A stretch of DNA of 64,000 nt from an uncultured SAR86 cluster bacterium (GCA_902537425.1 CACBBD010000002.1:82557-146556), one strand, 5' to 3'. Positions 50,246-60,109 are shown, counted from the stretch's first letter. Made by a program: numbers and translations. The notes: generated by a model not told the origin, from the sequence alone.

Positions 50246-51469
50246 ATGACAGAATTAGAATTCGCGCTCAATACCTTCTACCTTCTAATGAGTGGAGCAT
50301 TTGTCATGTGGATGGCAGCTGGTTTCACAATGCTAGAAGCTGGACTGGTAAGATCAAAGAATGCTGCTGAGATAGTAACTAAGAACTTAGGACTATTCTC
50401 AATAGCTTGTGTTATGTATTTAGTATGTGGTTTCTTTATCATGTACCCTGGAGATTCAGCTGTCTCAGCTTGGGTCCCTGGGTTCAGCTTGTCCTATTTA
50501 GGATTGGGAATGGGTGATCAGGATATGTCTTATGGGTCATACTCTGAAGCATCAGATTTCTTCTTCCAAGTAGTGTTCGTTGCTACTGCCATGTCAATTG
50601 TCTCTGGAGCTGTTGCTGAAAGAATGAAATTATTACCATTCTTTGCATTTGCTGTAGTTTTGACAGGTTTCATATACCCAGTTCAAGGATACTGGAAATG
50701 GGGCGGTGGTGGACTTGATGCTCTGGGATATACTGATTTTGCTGGTTCAGGAGTGGTTCACCTCTGTGGTGCAGCAGCTGCTCTTGCTGCAGTAAGCATT
50801 CTAGGAGCTAGAAAAGGGAAATACGGAGCTGATGGTACTGTATATGCAATTCCTGGATCGAATATACCAATCGCTGCCCTTGGTGCTTTAATCTTGTGGC
50901 TTGGATGGTTCGGGTTCAATGGAGGTTCTCAATTAGCGGTTAATACTGCAGCTGATGCCATTGCTGTTGGCCAAGTATTCATGAATACAAATATGGCAGC
51001 AGCCGGAGGAGTATTAGGCGGGCTTTTTGCTAGCAAAATATTTAGTGGAAAAGCTGACGTTACTATGGCAATAAACGGAGCTATTGCTGGGTTAGTTGCT
51101 ATTACTGCAGCACCAGATACACCAACAGGTGGTTTAGCTACATTGATTGGCTTAATAGGTGGCGTAATTGTTTATTTCTCTGTAGTCATATTAGATACCA
51201 AACTAAAAATTGATGATCCAGTGGGTGCTATATCTGCACACGGAACTGTAGGAATTTGGGGAATCATGGCCACACCTTTATCTGGTGCAGGTGCTTTTGG
51301 AACTCAATTCATCGGTGTGATTGTTATTTTTGCTTGGGTCTTTGTTACAAGCTTCATAGTTCTCAAAGTCATTGACAGTATCGTTGGTATTAGAGCGACT
51401 GATAATGATGAAGAGATTGGCTTAGATAAATCTGAGATTGGTGTAGAAGCCTACCCTGATTTCAAATAA
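50246..51469 (+). CDS. amtB: Ammonium transporter
   Basis: A 407-residue polytopic membrane protein of the Amt/Rh family with about 11 transmembrane helices. Family motifs are visible: TMLEAGLVRSKNAAE, the GSGVVHLCGAAAALAAVS segment with the first pore His, and DPVGAISAHGTVGIWG with the second. It lacks an obvious signal peptide at the start, as is common outside the enterics. It follows glnK by 18 nt and ends at a strong terminator. Confidence 0.96.
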   Translation: MTELEFALNTFYLLMSGAFVMWMAAGFTMLEAGLVRSKNAAEIVTKNLGLFSIACVMYLVCGFFIMYPGDSAVSAWVPGFSLSYLGLGMGDQDMSYGSYSEASDFFFQVVFVATAMSIVSGAVAERMKLLPFFAFAVVLTGFIYPVQGYWKWGGGGLDALGYTDFAGSGVVHLCGAAAALAAVSILGARKGKYGADGTVYAIPGSNIPIAALGALILWLGWFGFNGGSQLAVNTAADAIAVGQVFMNTNMAAAGGVLGGLFASKIFSGKADVTMAINGAIAGLVAITAAPDTPTGGLATLIGLIGGVIVYFSVVILDTKLKIDDPVGAISAHGTVGIWGIMATPLSGAGAFGTQFIGVIVIFAWVFVTSFIVLKVIDSIVGIRATDNDEEIGLDKSEIGVEAYPDFK

Positions 51470-51482
51470 TGCTGCGTACCTT

Positions 51483-51540
51483 TATGCCTAGATTGGCATA
51501 GTAAAGATGGGCAATCCTTAGTTGGATTGCCCCTTTTTTT
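51483..51540 (+). terminator. amtB terminator
   Basis: A 9-bp stem (51509-51517 with 51524-51532, core gggcaatcc/ggattgccc) is followed by a run of T. A smaller hairpin (tatgcc/ggcata, 51483-51500) precedes it. Confidence 0.85.
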
Positions 51541-51590
51541 GAGTTTAAAAGGAATTAATTATTAACAAGGATGTTAACTCAGGTATAAAA

Positions 51591-51779
51591 ATGGATATGG
51601 ATATAAAACTAATTAAACCAAAGGATGCTGCTGAAATTTTAATGTGCAGCGAAAGAACACTGGAAGCTTGGAGAAGAGAGGAGAAAGGTCCTAATTATTA
51701 CAAGATTGAAGGTAAAATTTTATATGAGCTAGAAGAACTATATCAGTTTATTAAGGTTTCAAAGGTTTCTGTTTCTTAG
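51591..51779 (+). CDS. Small helix-turn-helix (excisionase-like) protein
   Basis: A 62-residue protein that is almost entirely one MerR/excisionase-type winged helix-turn-helix (PKDAAEILMCSERTLEAWRR, then KGPNYYKIEGKILYELEEL). No phage or plasmid genes are nearby, so it is more likely a small regulator than an excisionase. A promoter (TTAACA, 16-nt spacer, TATAAA 51584-51589) lies directly upstream; the second ATG (51597, residue 3) would then be a leaderless start and may be the true one. Its position between amtB and the second P-II gene hints at a regulatory link, unproven. Confidence 0.7.
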   Translation: MDMDIKLIKPKDAAEILMCSERTLEAWRREEKGPNYYKIEGKILYELEELYQFIKVSKVSVS

Positions 51780-51821
51780 CAGTAGAACAACAATTAAAGT
51801 TATTTTTTAGGGAGAGGTAAT

Positions 51822-52634
51822 ATGTTTAAAAACAAAATTTTAGGATTCTTTTTAGCGTCGTTTTTAGCTTACTCTTGTTCAGAAAGTGAACAAGAAGTGG
51901 ACTTAAGTGATACAGCAATAAATACAGGATATGTCGAGTACTTGTTTTGTGATTTTGGACCTGATATGAACCAAGAGTCTTTTTCTGAATTGCTCGTTGA
52001 ATGGAATGAGATTCTTGATGGCCTTGAGACAGCTGTACCGATGTCTGTAGGGCTTGTTCCGCGAACAGAAACTGATTTATATGATGGTATGTGGACTCTT
52101 GTTTGGCAATCTGAAGATCAAGCAAAAGCTGGTTGGGAAGAATGGATAGCAGGACCCGCAGCGTCTTGGACTGCTAAAACGAGCAGTATCATATCTTGTG
52201 GAGCTTCTGATAATGGTGTAGAGGCCAACTATGGTTTCGATGTAAATGTTTATAGAGCAGCCACCGAGCCTGATCCTGAACCAGGTGGAGTAGTAGGCTT
52301 CATGTTCTGTAGTTTCACCGATAGTTTTGGAAAGACAGATTTAGTTTCAGGTTTAGATACTTTTAACAGCTGGATAGATTCTGGACAAGAAATGGCTGGA
52401 ACAGGATCTCCTTATTTCTATACAATTCATCTACCAAATTTTGAAACTCCGATCCCTGGATCCTCAATAGGTTCTTATGATTATGCCTTCCATCAATTTT
52501 GGGATTCGGAGGAATCAAGAGAATTAGGTGAACAGCTCTTTGAGGAAACTGCTCCAGAAATAGATGGACCTCAACCTGACTGCAGTGAAATGCTTCTATT
52601 TGATTCGGTACCGTTTAGAACACCACAAGTGTAG
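51822..52634 (+). CDS. Lipoprotein of unknown function with two repeated domains
   Basis: A 270-residue protein with a lipobox (LAYSC, Cys19) and an AGGGAG ribosome site. Residues ~35-145 and ~155-265 are related: each opens with an F/YxFC strand (VEYLFCDF; VGFMFCSF), has a W-x(n)-W pattern and a W..S/DSEE/DQA helix, and ends in a Cys-containing segment (SIISCGAS; QPDCSEML). This suggests a tandem alpha/beta-barrel duplication with two possible disulfides. No match to a named family was recognised. It is followed by a terminator. Confidence 0.75.
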   Translation: MFKNKILGFFLASFLAYSCSESEQEVDLSDTAINTGYVEYLFCDFGPDMNQESFSELLVEWNEILDGLETAVPMSVGLVPRTETDLYDGMWTLVWQSEDQAKAGWEEWIAGPAASWTAKTSSIISCGASDNGVEANYGFDVNVYRAATEPDPEPGGVVGFMFCSFTDSFGKTDLVSGLDTFNSWIDSGQEMAGTGSPYFYTIHLPNFETPIPGSSIGSYDYAFHQFWDSEESRELGEQLFEETAPEIDGPQPDCSEMLLFDSVPFRTPQV

Positions 52635-52653
52635 AAAAAAATATAAGAAAAAG

Positions 52654-52677
52654 GTGCATCTGATGCACTTTTTTTTT
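52654..52677 (+). terminator. Terminator after the lipoprotein gene
   Basis: GTGCATC and GATGCAC form a tight hairpin followed by nine T. It ends transcription before the second P-II gene, making that gene independent. Confidence 0.75.
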
Positions 52678-52803
52678 GAATTTTAAAGGAAACACTATAA
52701 AACACTATCTAATATGTTTTTAGACTATAATTTCCGTTTAAATACCTTGATTTCTCATTTTAATAGTAAGTATTTAGTCTAAAGTGAAAGGAATTAATAA
52801 TAG

Positions 52804-53151
<348 letters not shown>

Positions 53152-53171
53152 ACTAAAGGTGATCTCACAAT

Positions 53172-53203
53172 AAAAAAACCGGCCAATCAGCCGGTTTTTT
53201 TTT
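53172..53203 (+). terminator. Terminator after the second P-II gene
   Basis: aaaccggc and gccggttt form a G+C-rich stem with a 6-nt loop, flanked by A and T runs; clear intrinsic terminator. Confidence 0.9.
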
Positions 53204-53215
53204 CTCTTAATGAAC

Positions 53216-53221
53216 TATTAT
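53216..53221 (+). promoter_or_regulatory. -10 element of miaA, leaderless
   Basis: TATTAT ends 6 nt before the GTG at 53228; no Shine-Dalgarno. It starts the miaA-hflX-hflK-hflC-hisZ-purA unit. Confidence 0.45.
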
Positions 53222-53227
53222 ATATGA

Positions 53228-54166
53228 GTGGAAAAGAGATTAATTGTTTCGCTGATGGGACCAACAGGAGTTGGGAAAACAAATTTAGCAATAGAGTTGT
53301 ACAAGAATCTAGCTATAAATATTATTAGTGTTGATTCTGTTCAGATATATAAAGATTTGAATATAGGCAGCGGAAAGCCTTCATCAAAAGTTTTAGATAA
53401 ATATCCGCATGACTTAATTGATATCTTAAAACCAAATGAAACTTATTCTACTTCTCAATTTCAAGATGATGTCATCGACTCTATAAGAGAAGCATTTCAT
53501 ACTAAGAGAATCCCTTTACTCGTTGGAGGTACAATGATGTATTTTCATCACTTAGTTAATGGTATTTCAAAATTACCTTCGGTAGATAGTCAAATAAGAC
53601 TTAGAGTTAAAGAGGAGTTTGAGGATAAAGGTGTGCATGCAATGTATAAATACTTAGAAAAAATAGATAAAGATTCCTCAATAAAAATTCATCAAAATGA
53701 TACCCAACGAATTAAAAGGGCAATCGAAGTTTTTTTGGCAACGGGTAAAGGACTTTCTAAATGGCAGGCTGAAAACAAAAAAGAAACGAATAAGATAATA
53801 AGTGAATCTAATTTGATTCAGATTGCCATTAAGCCTCATGATAAAGACTTACATCGAGAAAATATTGCAAAAAGATTTAAAGGAATGATTGATGCTGGAT
53901 TGATTGGGGAGGTGGAAGGCATTCTTGAAGGCAAAGGAATGAGTTCAAATTCTCAATCAATGAAAAGTGTAGGATATCGCCAAGTATGTGAATATTTAAA
54001 AGGAGATTACAGTCTTGATGATATGATTGATAAAGGTATTAACTCAACAAGACAACTTGCAAAAAGGCAAATGACTTGGATGAGAAATTGGAAAAATTTA
54101 ATTTTTGTAGAAAATAATTCTTCTCTCTTTAGTTCGGTAAAGGATTTAATTTTAAAAAATTCATGA
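53228..54166 (+). CDS. miaA: tRNA dimethylallyltransferase
   Basis: Adds the isopentenyl group to A37 of tRNAs reading UNN codons. The 312-residue protein has the P-loop GPTGVGKTNLA, the DSVQIYKDLNIGSGKPS motif and MKSVGYRQVCEYL, with the C-terminal RQLAKRQMTWMRNW. It starts with GTG: the nearest ATG (53224) is out of frame, and the GTG fits the family N terminus. It overlaps hflX by 4 nt, with no hfq between them. Confidence 0.94.
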   Translation: MEKRLIVSLMGPTGVGKTNLAIELYKNLAINIISVDSVQIYKDLNIGSGKPSSKVLDKYPHDLIDILKPNETYSTSQFQDDVIDSIREAFHTKRIPLLVGGTMMYFHHLVNGISKLPSVDSQIRLRVKEEFEDKGVHAMYKYLEKIDKDSSIKIHQNDTQRIKRAIEVFLATGKGLSKWQAENKKETNKIISESNLIQIAIKPHDKDLHRENIAKRFKGMIDAGLIGEVEGILEGKGMSSNSQSMKSVGYRQVCEYLKGDYSLDDMIDKGINSTRQLAKRQMTWMRNWKNLIFVENNSSLFSSVKDLILKNS

Positions 54167-55461
54167 ATTTAGAAAAAACATCACCACAATCTATACTTGT
54201 ACACGTCGAAAGGTTTTCTTTAAAGAGAGATTTACAATTAGAGGCCAAAGAAGAGTTTAAAGAACTCTGCATCTCTTCGGGTGCCGGTGTTTGTGCAGAG
54301 GTATCATGTAAGATTGATAGACCTTCTCCTAATTATTTTGTGAAACTAGGCAAACTCAATGAAATTAAGGATCTTGTAAAAGTAAGCAAATGCGGATTAG
54401 TTATTTTTAATAATGATCTATCTCCTTCCCAAGAAAGAAATTTAGAAAAATACCTTGGAACTCGAGTTTTGGATCGTACATCATTAATTCTTGATATCTT
54501 TGCAACAAGAGCAACAAGCCATATTGGAAAGCTACAAGTTGAATTAGCCCAATTAACTCATCTTTCTACTAGACTTGTTAGAGGATGGAGTCACCTTGAA
54601 AGACAAAAGGGGGGCATAGGGTTAAGGGGTCCGGGTGAAACGCAACTAGAAACAGATAGAAGACTCATTGGCCATAGAATCAAAAGTTTAAAGAAGAGAT
54701 TAAAAAAAGCACATAATCAGAAAGAAATTAACCGTTATGCTAGAAGTAAGGGTAAAGAAATGGTGGTAGCACTCGTGGGGTATACAAATGCGGGTAAAAC
54801 TACTTTATTTAATCATCTTACTCAAAATAATCTGTATGCTGCAGATAAACCTTTTGCAACCCTAGACTCTGTCACCAGAAAGAATAGTAAACAAGAGCTG
54901 CAGCATATTCTGTTCTCAGATACTGTTGGATTTATTTCAAATCTTCCAACACAACTCATTGAATCGTTTAAAGCAACATTAGATGATTTAAGTTCAGCAG
55001 ATCTTCTACTTCATGTTGTAGATATTTCAGATAAAGATCACAGATTTAAAGTGAAAGAAGTAGAAAAAATTTTAAAAGATTTGGGCTTATCGGATAAGCT
55101 TTTGATAAGAGTGAATAATAAGAGTGACAAACTTGATGTAACCTCTCTGGATCATATATCACAAGAAACTTCCGATCAGGTTTGGATATCGTCTACAGAA
55201 CAAAAAGGGTTTGCAAGTTTATATGATGCAATCAACACCAAGCTTAGAGGTAAGATAACTACTAATTGGGTAAGCTTAACAAGTGACTTAGGTTGGTTAA
55301 GATCTGAGCTTTATTCATCTGGAAGTGTCCTTGAAGAGAGAATATCCAGCGAAGGTCTGATAGAATTACACCTTGAAAATTTTCAAAATGACCTCATTAA
55401 GTTATTAGAAGTCGATGGCTTCGACTTAATCAAAGAAAAACAAACACAGGAAGCAATATAA
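54163..55461 (+). CDS. hflX: GTPase HflX
   Basis: A ribosome-associated GTPase that splits stalled or heat-damaged ribosomes. The 432-residue protein has the N-terminal HflX domain with the GGIGLRGPGETQLETDRR linker (~145), then the G domain with G1 GYTNAGKT (~208) and G3 DTVGFISNLP (~253). Overlaps miaA by an ATGA junction, in the place usually taken by hfq, and abuts hflK. Confidence 0.95.
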   Translation: MNLEKTSPQSILVHVERFSLKRDLQLEAKEEFKELCISSGAGVCAEVSCKIDRPSPNYFVKLGKLNEIKDLVKVSKCGLVIFNNDLSPSQERNLEKYLGTRVLDRTSLILDIFATRATSHIGKLQVELAQLTHLSTRLVRGWSHLERQKGGIGLRGPGETQLETDRRLIGHRIKSLKKRLKKAHNQKEINRYARSKGKEMVVALVGYTNAGKTTLFNHLTQNNLYAADKPFATLDSVTRKNSKQELQHILFSDTVGFISNLPTQLIESFKATLDDLSSADLLLHVVDISDKDHRFKVKEVEKILKDLGLSDKLLIRVNNKSDKLDVTSLDHISQETSDQVWISSTEQKGFASLYDAINTKLRGKITTNWVSLTSDLGWLRSELYSSGSVLEERISSEGLIELHLENFQNDLIKLLEVDGFDLIKEKQTQEAI

Positions 55462-56586
55462 ATGTCTTGGAATGGAAACGATAACAAAGATCCTTGGGGA
55501 AGGAATGATACTCCTCCAGAGATCGACGAAGTAATTAAAAAAGTTAGACAAAGAATAGAATCTATTTTTGGTGGAGGATCTTCCGGTGACTCTTCAGGAG
55601 GTGGATTTAGTCTTAAAAGTTTACCATTAATACTGGGCGTATTAGTCTTGTTATGGGTTGGGGCTGGAATATACCAGGTTGAGCAGGCAGAAAGGTCAGT
55701 AGTGCTTAGGCTTGGTAAATTTCAGGAAATTAAAGGACCCGGCTTGAGATGGAATCCTCCTATTATTGATGCTTGGGAAATTGTCGATGTAGTCAGGGTT
55801 AGACCACATAGACACGATGCTTTAATGCTAACTAAAGATGAAAATATAGTTGATGTGACAGTGTCCATTCAGTACCAAATTGCAGATCCACAAAAATATG
55901 TTTTAGACATCAGAGATGCCGATGCTAGTTTAGTTCAAGCTACTGAAAGTGCTTTAAGGCATGTCGTAGGTGGTTCTATTATGGATGATGTGCTTACAAC
56001 GGGTCGTGAGCTAATTGCCCAAGAAGTTAAAACCAGGTTACAACGATACTTGAATAAATATAACACTGGTCTGGAAGTTGTGATTGTAAACATCGAGGAC
56101 TCTTCTCCTCCAAATCAAGTGCAAGAAGCTTTTGATGATGTTATAAAAGCAAGAGAGGACGAAGTCAGGGCGAGAAATGAAGCTGAAACTTATGCTAATG
56201 GCTTGGTACCAGAAGCCAGAGGACAAGCACAGAGAATGTTACAAGATGCTGAGGCTTACAAGGAGCAAGTTATATCCGAGGCCGAAGGTGATGCAACCCG
56301 TTTTAATCTACTTCTATCTGAATATCAAAAAGCTCCAGATGTAACTCGTAACCGTTTATATTTGGATTCGATTCAAGGAGTAATGTCAAATAGTTCAAAG
56401 GTTATGATAGATGTAGAAGGTGGAAACAATATACTTTACCTTCCTCTAGATAAGATTGCTGAGTCAGCTAGAGGAGTTGAGAACTTAAATATACCGAGCA
56501 CTGCAGGGAATACATCTATAAGCGACTTAACAAATCAGGTTATTGAAGAAATAAGACGAAGAAATAGACAAGAGGAACGAAGATAA
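55462..56586 (+). CDS. hflK: Membrane protease regulator HflK
   Basis: An inner-membrane SPFH (stomatin/prohibitin) protein that forms a complex with HflC around FtsH. The 374-residue protein has a Gly/Ser-rich cytoplasmic N terminus (~1-50), one membrane segment (SLPLILGVLVLLWVGAGIY, ~54-72), the SPFH domain (~75-270) and a coiled-coil (EVRARNEAETYANGL). Overlaps hflC by one base (TAATG). Confidence 0.95.
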   Translation: MSWNGNDNKDPWGRNDTPPEIDEVIKKVRQRIESIFGGGSSGDSSGGGFSLKSLPLILGVLVLLWVGAGIYQVEQAERSVVLRLGKFQEIKGPGLRWNPPIIDAWEIVDVVRVRPHRHDALMLTKDENIVDVTVSIQYQIADPQKYVLDIRDADASLVQATESALRHVVGGSIMDDVLTTGRELIAQEVKTRLQRYLNKYNTGLEVVIVNIEDSSPPNQVQEAFDDVIKAREDEVRARNEAETYANGLVPEARGQAQRMLQDAEAYKEQVISEAEGDATRFNLLLSEYQKAPDVTRNRLYLDSIQGVMSNSSKVMIDVEGGNNILYLPLDKIAESARGVENLNIPSTAGNTSISDLTNQVIEEIRRRNRQEERR

Positions 56587-57461
56587 TGAAAACATTAAGA
56601 CTTTTACTTATACCTATATTGGTAGCTTTTATAGCTTTAATCTCGGCCTCAATTTTCGTAGTGAAAGAGACTGAGAGGGCTGTTAAATTAAGATTTGGAG
56701 AAGTCGTAGAAGCCGATGTACCTCCAGGACTGCATTTCAAACTTCCAATAATCAATACAGTTAGAAAATTTGATGCAAGAATACTAACCCTAGATGCTGC
56801 ACCTCAAAGTTATCTAACATCTGAAAAGAAAGCTTTGACCGTTGATTCATTTGTGAAATGGAGAGTAAGCGATGTAGAAAAGTATTTTACTACTACAGGT
56901 GGTGACGAAGAAAGATTGAGAAGACTTTTAATCCAAAGGGTCGATGCCGGTTTAAGAAATGAATTTGGTACAAGGACAGTTAATGAAGTTGTTTCCGGAG
57001 AAAGAGACGAACTCATGGATAAACTTACACTTCAACTAGATGACATCGCTGTTGAAGAGTTAGGTGTCGAGGTAATAGACCTAAGGGTGAAAAAGATAGA
57101 TCTGCCTCCAGAAGTCAGTGAGTCAGTGTATAACCGAATGAGAACTGAGAGAGAAAGGCTAGCTAAAGAACTTAGAGCACAAGGTAATGAGGTCGCTGAA
57201 AAAATTAGAGCAACAGCTGATAAAGAAAAAACTATCATTCTTGCCGATGCTTATAGACAGGCAGAAGAAACAAAAGGAAACGGAGATGCAACAGCAGCAG
57301 CAACATATGCTAATGCTTATTCAAAAGACCCTGAATTCTATGATTTCACGAGGAGTTTAAAAGCATATCAATCAACTTTTGAAAGTAAGTCAGATATACT
57401 TTTGATTAATCCTGATAGTGATTTCTTTAAATATCTAGACAATTCTAAAGCTTCAAATTAG
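56586..57461 (+). CDS. hflC: Membrane protease regulator HflC
   Basis: Partner of HflK. The 291-residue protein has an N-terminal membrane segment (LLLIPILVAFIALISASIF), then the SPFH domain and a charged helical region (TERERLAKELRAQG). No catalytic residues, as expected. Immediately followed by hisZ. Confidence 0.95.
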   Translation: MKTLRLLLIPILVAFIALISASIFVVKETERAVKLRFGEVVEADVPPGLHFKLPIINTVRKFDARILTLDAAPQSYLTSEKKALTVDSFVKWRVSDVEKYFTTTGGDEERLRRLLIQRVDAGLRNEFGTRTVNEVVSGERDELMDKLTLQLDDIAVEELGVEVIDLRVKKIDLPPEVSESVYNRMRTERERLAKELRAQGNEVAEKIRATADKEKTIILADAYRQAEETKGNGDATAAATYANAYSKDPEFYDFTRSLKAYQSTFESKSDILLINPDSDFFKYLDNSKASN

Positions 57462-57464
57462 TAG

Positions 57465-58433
57465 ATGAGTTCAAAAATACGCTGGAGCTTACCCGATGGC
57501 GTAGATGAACTTCTTCCACCTAAAGCAATTGAAGTGGAGATGTTGAGAAGGAAATTAATTGATGAATATACTTCCTCTGGCTTCGAATTTATTACTCCTC
57601 CTCTATTGGAGTTATCTGAATCAATAGGTGGTGAAGCTCATGATGAGATCAAGTCACACGCATTTAGTTTCAAAGATAGCTTAACTGGCAAAAATTTATC
57701 CATTAGGCCAGATATTTCAGAACAAGCCTCTAGGATAGATGCTTATCGAATACAATCTAATGAAATTGTAAAACTCTGTTATGCAGGAGAGGTTGTTAAG
57801 AGTAAGGTATCAAAGTCTTTAAGATCAAGAACGACTATACAAGTAGGCGCCGAAATATTTGGAGATTCTTCTAAAGAGGCTGAATTAGATAGTATAAATT
57901 TAATGTTAAAGAGCCTCGAAATTGCGGGTATAAAAAATATAACTCTTAGTCTTGGTCATGCTGCATTTACTTCTTCAGTCCTCGAACCTTTCAAGAAATT
58001 AGGTAGAGAAATTTTTGTAGACTTAGAAATAGCGCTTTCTAAAAAATCTAAATCTGACTTAGATAAAATAATTCCAGATTCTAATCAAAATAAAGAATCT
58101 TTAATTTCTCTGTGTGATATGTATGGTGGTATTGACATAATCCAGTCTGCAAAAGAAAGTTTTTCTTACTTAGAGTCAACTAAAAATTTTATGAACGACC
58201 TTGAAGTCTTGGCAGACAAGCTAATAAATAAACCAGGAATAACTTTACATGTTGATTTAGGTGAAGTGCAAGGATTCAAATATCATAATGGAGTTGTATT
58301 TTCCGCATATGCCGACTCAGCAGGTTATGTGCTTGCGAAAGGTGGAAGATATGACGGTCTAAGAAAACAATCAGATCGCGATAGACCGGCTGTAGGATTC
58401 GATCTAGATTTAGTCTCAGTTTCGAATTTATAG
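57465..58433 (+). CDS. hisZ: ATP phosphoribosyltransferase regulatory subunit
   Basis: A HisRS-like protein that, with the short HisG, starts histidine synthesis. The 322-residue protein has the class II synthetase fold (RWSLPDGVDELLPPKA, FITPPLLELSE, SIRPDISEQASRI, AKGGRYDGL) but ends without the anticodon-binding domain, which separates HisZ from HisS. Its place between hflC and purA is standard. Implies a short-form HisG elsewhere. Confidence 0.92.
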   Translation: MSSKIRWSLPDGVDELLPPKAIEVEMLRRKLIDEYTSSGFEFITPPLLELSESIGGEAHDEIKSHAFSFKDSLTGKNLSIRPDISEQASRIDAYRIQSNEIVKLCYAGEVVKSKVSKSLRSRTTIQVGAEIFGDSSKEAELDSINLMLKSLEIAGIKNITLSLGHAAFTSSVLEPFKKLGREIFVDLEIALSKKSKSDLDKIIPDSNQNKESLISLCDMYGGIDIIQSAKESFSYLESTKNFMNDLEVLADKLINKPGITLHVDLGEVQGFKYHNGVVFSAYADSAGYVLAKGGRYDGLRKQSDRDRPAVGFDLDLVSVSNL

Positions 58434-58442
58434 GAATGCACT

Positions 58443-59720
58443 ATGAATCTAAATATTTCTTTACTTGGCCTGCAGTGGGGTGACGAAGGAAAAGGCAAGG
58501 TAGTGGATTATCTTGCAAATGATCTAGATGCTGCTGTTAGGTATCAGGGCGGTCACAATGCAGGTCACACGTTAATAGTGAATGGAAAAAAAATTGTTTT
58601 TCATTTATTACCTTCAGCAATATGTCACAAAAATATAAAATGCTTTATCGCAAGAGGAGTTGTTGTAAGTCTAGATGCTTTATTCTCAGAGTTAGCCGAA
58701 GCGAATGAAGTTTTAGGAGATATTGAAGACAGACTCATAATAAGTTCAGCTTGCAGTCTTATTCAGCCTTATCATATAAAGTTAGATCAGCTTAGAGAGC
58801 AGTCTGCTAATTTAACAAAAATAGGAACAACAGGAAGAGGAATAGGAACAACTTATGAAGACAAAGTCGGAAGAAGATCAGTGCGAATTTCGGACCTATA
58901 TGATGAAAGTAAATTAAATGATAAGTTGACGCAAGCTTTAGATTTTTACAATTCAATTTTTGAACATTCATTTGGTACCTCTAAAATCGATCTAAATGAA
59001 TTGATAGATTTAAATTTGAAACAAGCTGAACAATTGAAGCCTTATGTTGGAAATGTAATAGAAGAAATAAGAGAATTGCAAAAATCTAAAAAGAAAATCC
59101 TTTATGAAGGTGCTCAAGGTGCTTTATTAGATGTAAGCTTAGGAACTTATCCTTTTGTAACATCAAGTAACCTAATTGGGGGTGTTCCAGCTGGCGTGGG
59201 AATTAGTCCATCTGATATTGACTATACGATAGGAATTACCAAGGCTTACACTACAAGAGTTGGCGAAGGACCTTTTCCCACTGAGTTATTTGATGACATG
59301 GGAACTTACTTAGCTGAAACGGGTGGAGAGGTTGGAGCTACTACCGGAAGACCTAGAAGATGTGGATGGCTAGATGGTTTCCTTCTAAAGAATATGGTTA
59401 AAGTCAGTGGAGTAGACGGACTGTGCCTAACTAAGATAGATGTTTTGGACGGATTAGAAAAAATAAAGATTTGTAATGCTTATTCTAGCGACCTTACCGA
59501 AGCTGAAATGATAGAAACTATGGATCTAGAGCTTGCTCAGCCAGAATATCTAGAGATGCCAGGCTGGTCTAAACTTACAGCAGGACAAACTTCATATGAA
59601 GAACTCGATGATAATGCTAAATCTTTTGTTGAGAAAATAGAAGAAATTTCAGGAGTTCCTGTTATTATGATTTCAACTGGTCCTAAGCGCGAAGATACAA
59701 TTATTAGAAAAGATATATAA
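58443..59720 (+). CDS. purA: Adenylosuccinate synthetase
   Basis: GTP-dependent step from IMP towards AMP. The 425-residue protein has GLQWGDEGKGKVVDYL, the catalytic His in GGHNAGHTLIVNG, TTGRGIGTTYEDK and the GTP-site TKIDVLDGLE. Length is normal. The downstream genes here are a small secreted protein and a DUF3604 gene instead of the rnr/rlmB often seen in relatives. Confidence 0.96.
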   Translation: MNLNISLLGLQWGDEGKGKVVDYLANDLDAAVRYQGGHNAGHTLIVNGKKIVFHLLPSAICHKNIKCFIARGVVVSLDALFSELAEANEVLGDIEDRLIISSACSLIQPYHIKLDQLREQSANLTKIGTTGRGIGTTYEDKVGRRSVRISDLYDESKLNDKLTQALDFYNSIFEHSFGTSKIDLNELIDLNLKQAEQLKPYVGNVIEEIRELQKSKKKILYEGAQGALLDVSLGTYPFVTSSNLIGGVPAGVGISPSDIDYTIGITKAYTTRVGEGPFPTELFDDMGTYLAETGGEVGATTGRPRRCGWLDGFLLKNMVKVSGVDGLCLTKIDVLDGLEKIKICNAYSSDLTEAEMIETMDLELAQPEYLEMPGWSKLTAGQTSYEELDDNAKSFVEKIEEISGVPVIMISTGPKREDTIIRKDI

Positions 59721-59723
59721 GAA

Positions 59724-60104
59724 ATGCGATACTTTTTTTTAATTATTTTAACCTTTTCACTGTCAATAGAATCTACTGATTTGGAATTTAAAGAAGGCGA
59801 CGAATTTCTTGCAAATAAATTCGAAACCATTGCCTTATTTTTCTATAAGTCAGATGCCACTAGAGTAGACATCGCAAGAGATTTATCCTTCTCTATTCAC
59901 GACTTCATGACTTATGGCGCTGTAGATCAGAGAGATATTTATAAGATCAAACGAGGTGAAACTTTTATTCTCAAAGATAGTTATAGAGACGGTGATATCT
60001 TTGAGGTTAATCTGAAAAGTTCGCGTACTTCCAGAGAAAAATTTTTCGTTCTTTCTGAAGATTTAAAGAATTCATCCATCACTCTGATTACAGAAGATTC
60101 TTAA
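59724..60104 (+). CDS. Small secreted protein of unknown function
   Basis: A 126-residue protein with an N-terminal signal peptide (RYFFLIILTFSLSIESTDLE, no lipobox). It contains no recognised domain; the body is mixed alpha/beta with many charged residues, no cysteines and a basic-acidic C-terminal segment. It starts 3 nt after purA and ends 5 nt before the DUF3604 gene, so it is probably read with them. Confidence 0.6.
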   Translation: MRYFFLIILTFSLSIESTDLEFKEGDEFLANKFETIALFFYKSDATRVDIARDLSFSIHDFMTYGAVDQRDIYKIKRGETFILKDSYRDGDIFEVNLKSSRTSREKFFVLSEDLKNSSITLITEDS

Positions 60105-60109
60105 TTTTA

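Noticed and set aside
51591-51779. Small HTH protein as a phage excisionase
   Set aside because: No integrase, att repeats or phage genes nearby; the location in a nitrogen cluster suggests a small regulator.
52718-52783. Inverted repeat TTTAGACT ... AGTCTAAA before the second P-II gene
   Set aside because: Arms are short and 50 nt apart; in AT-rich sequence this can occur by chance.
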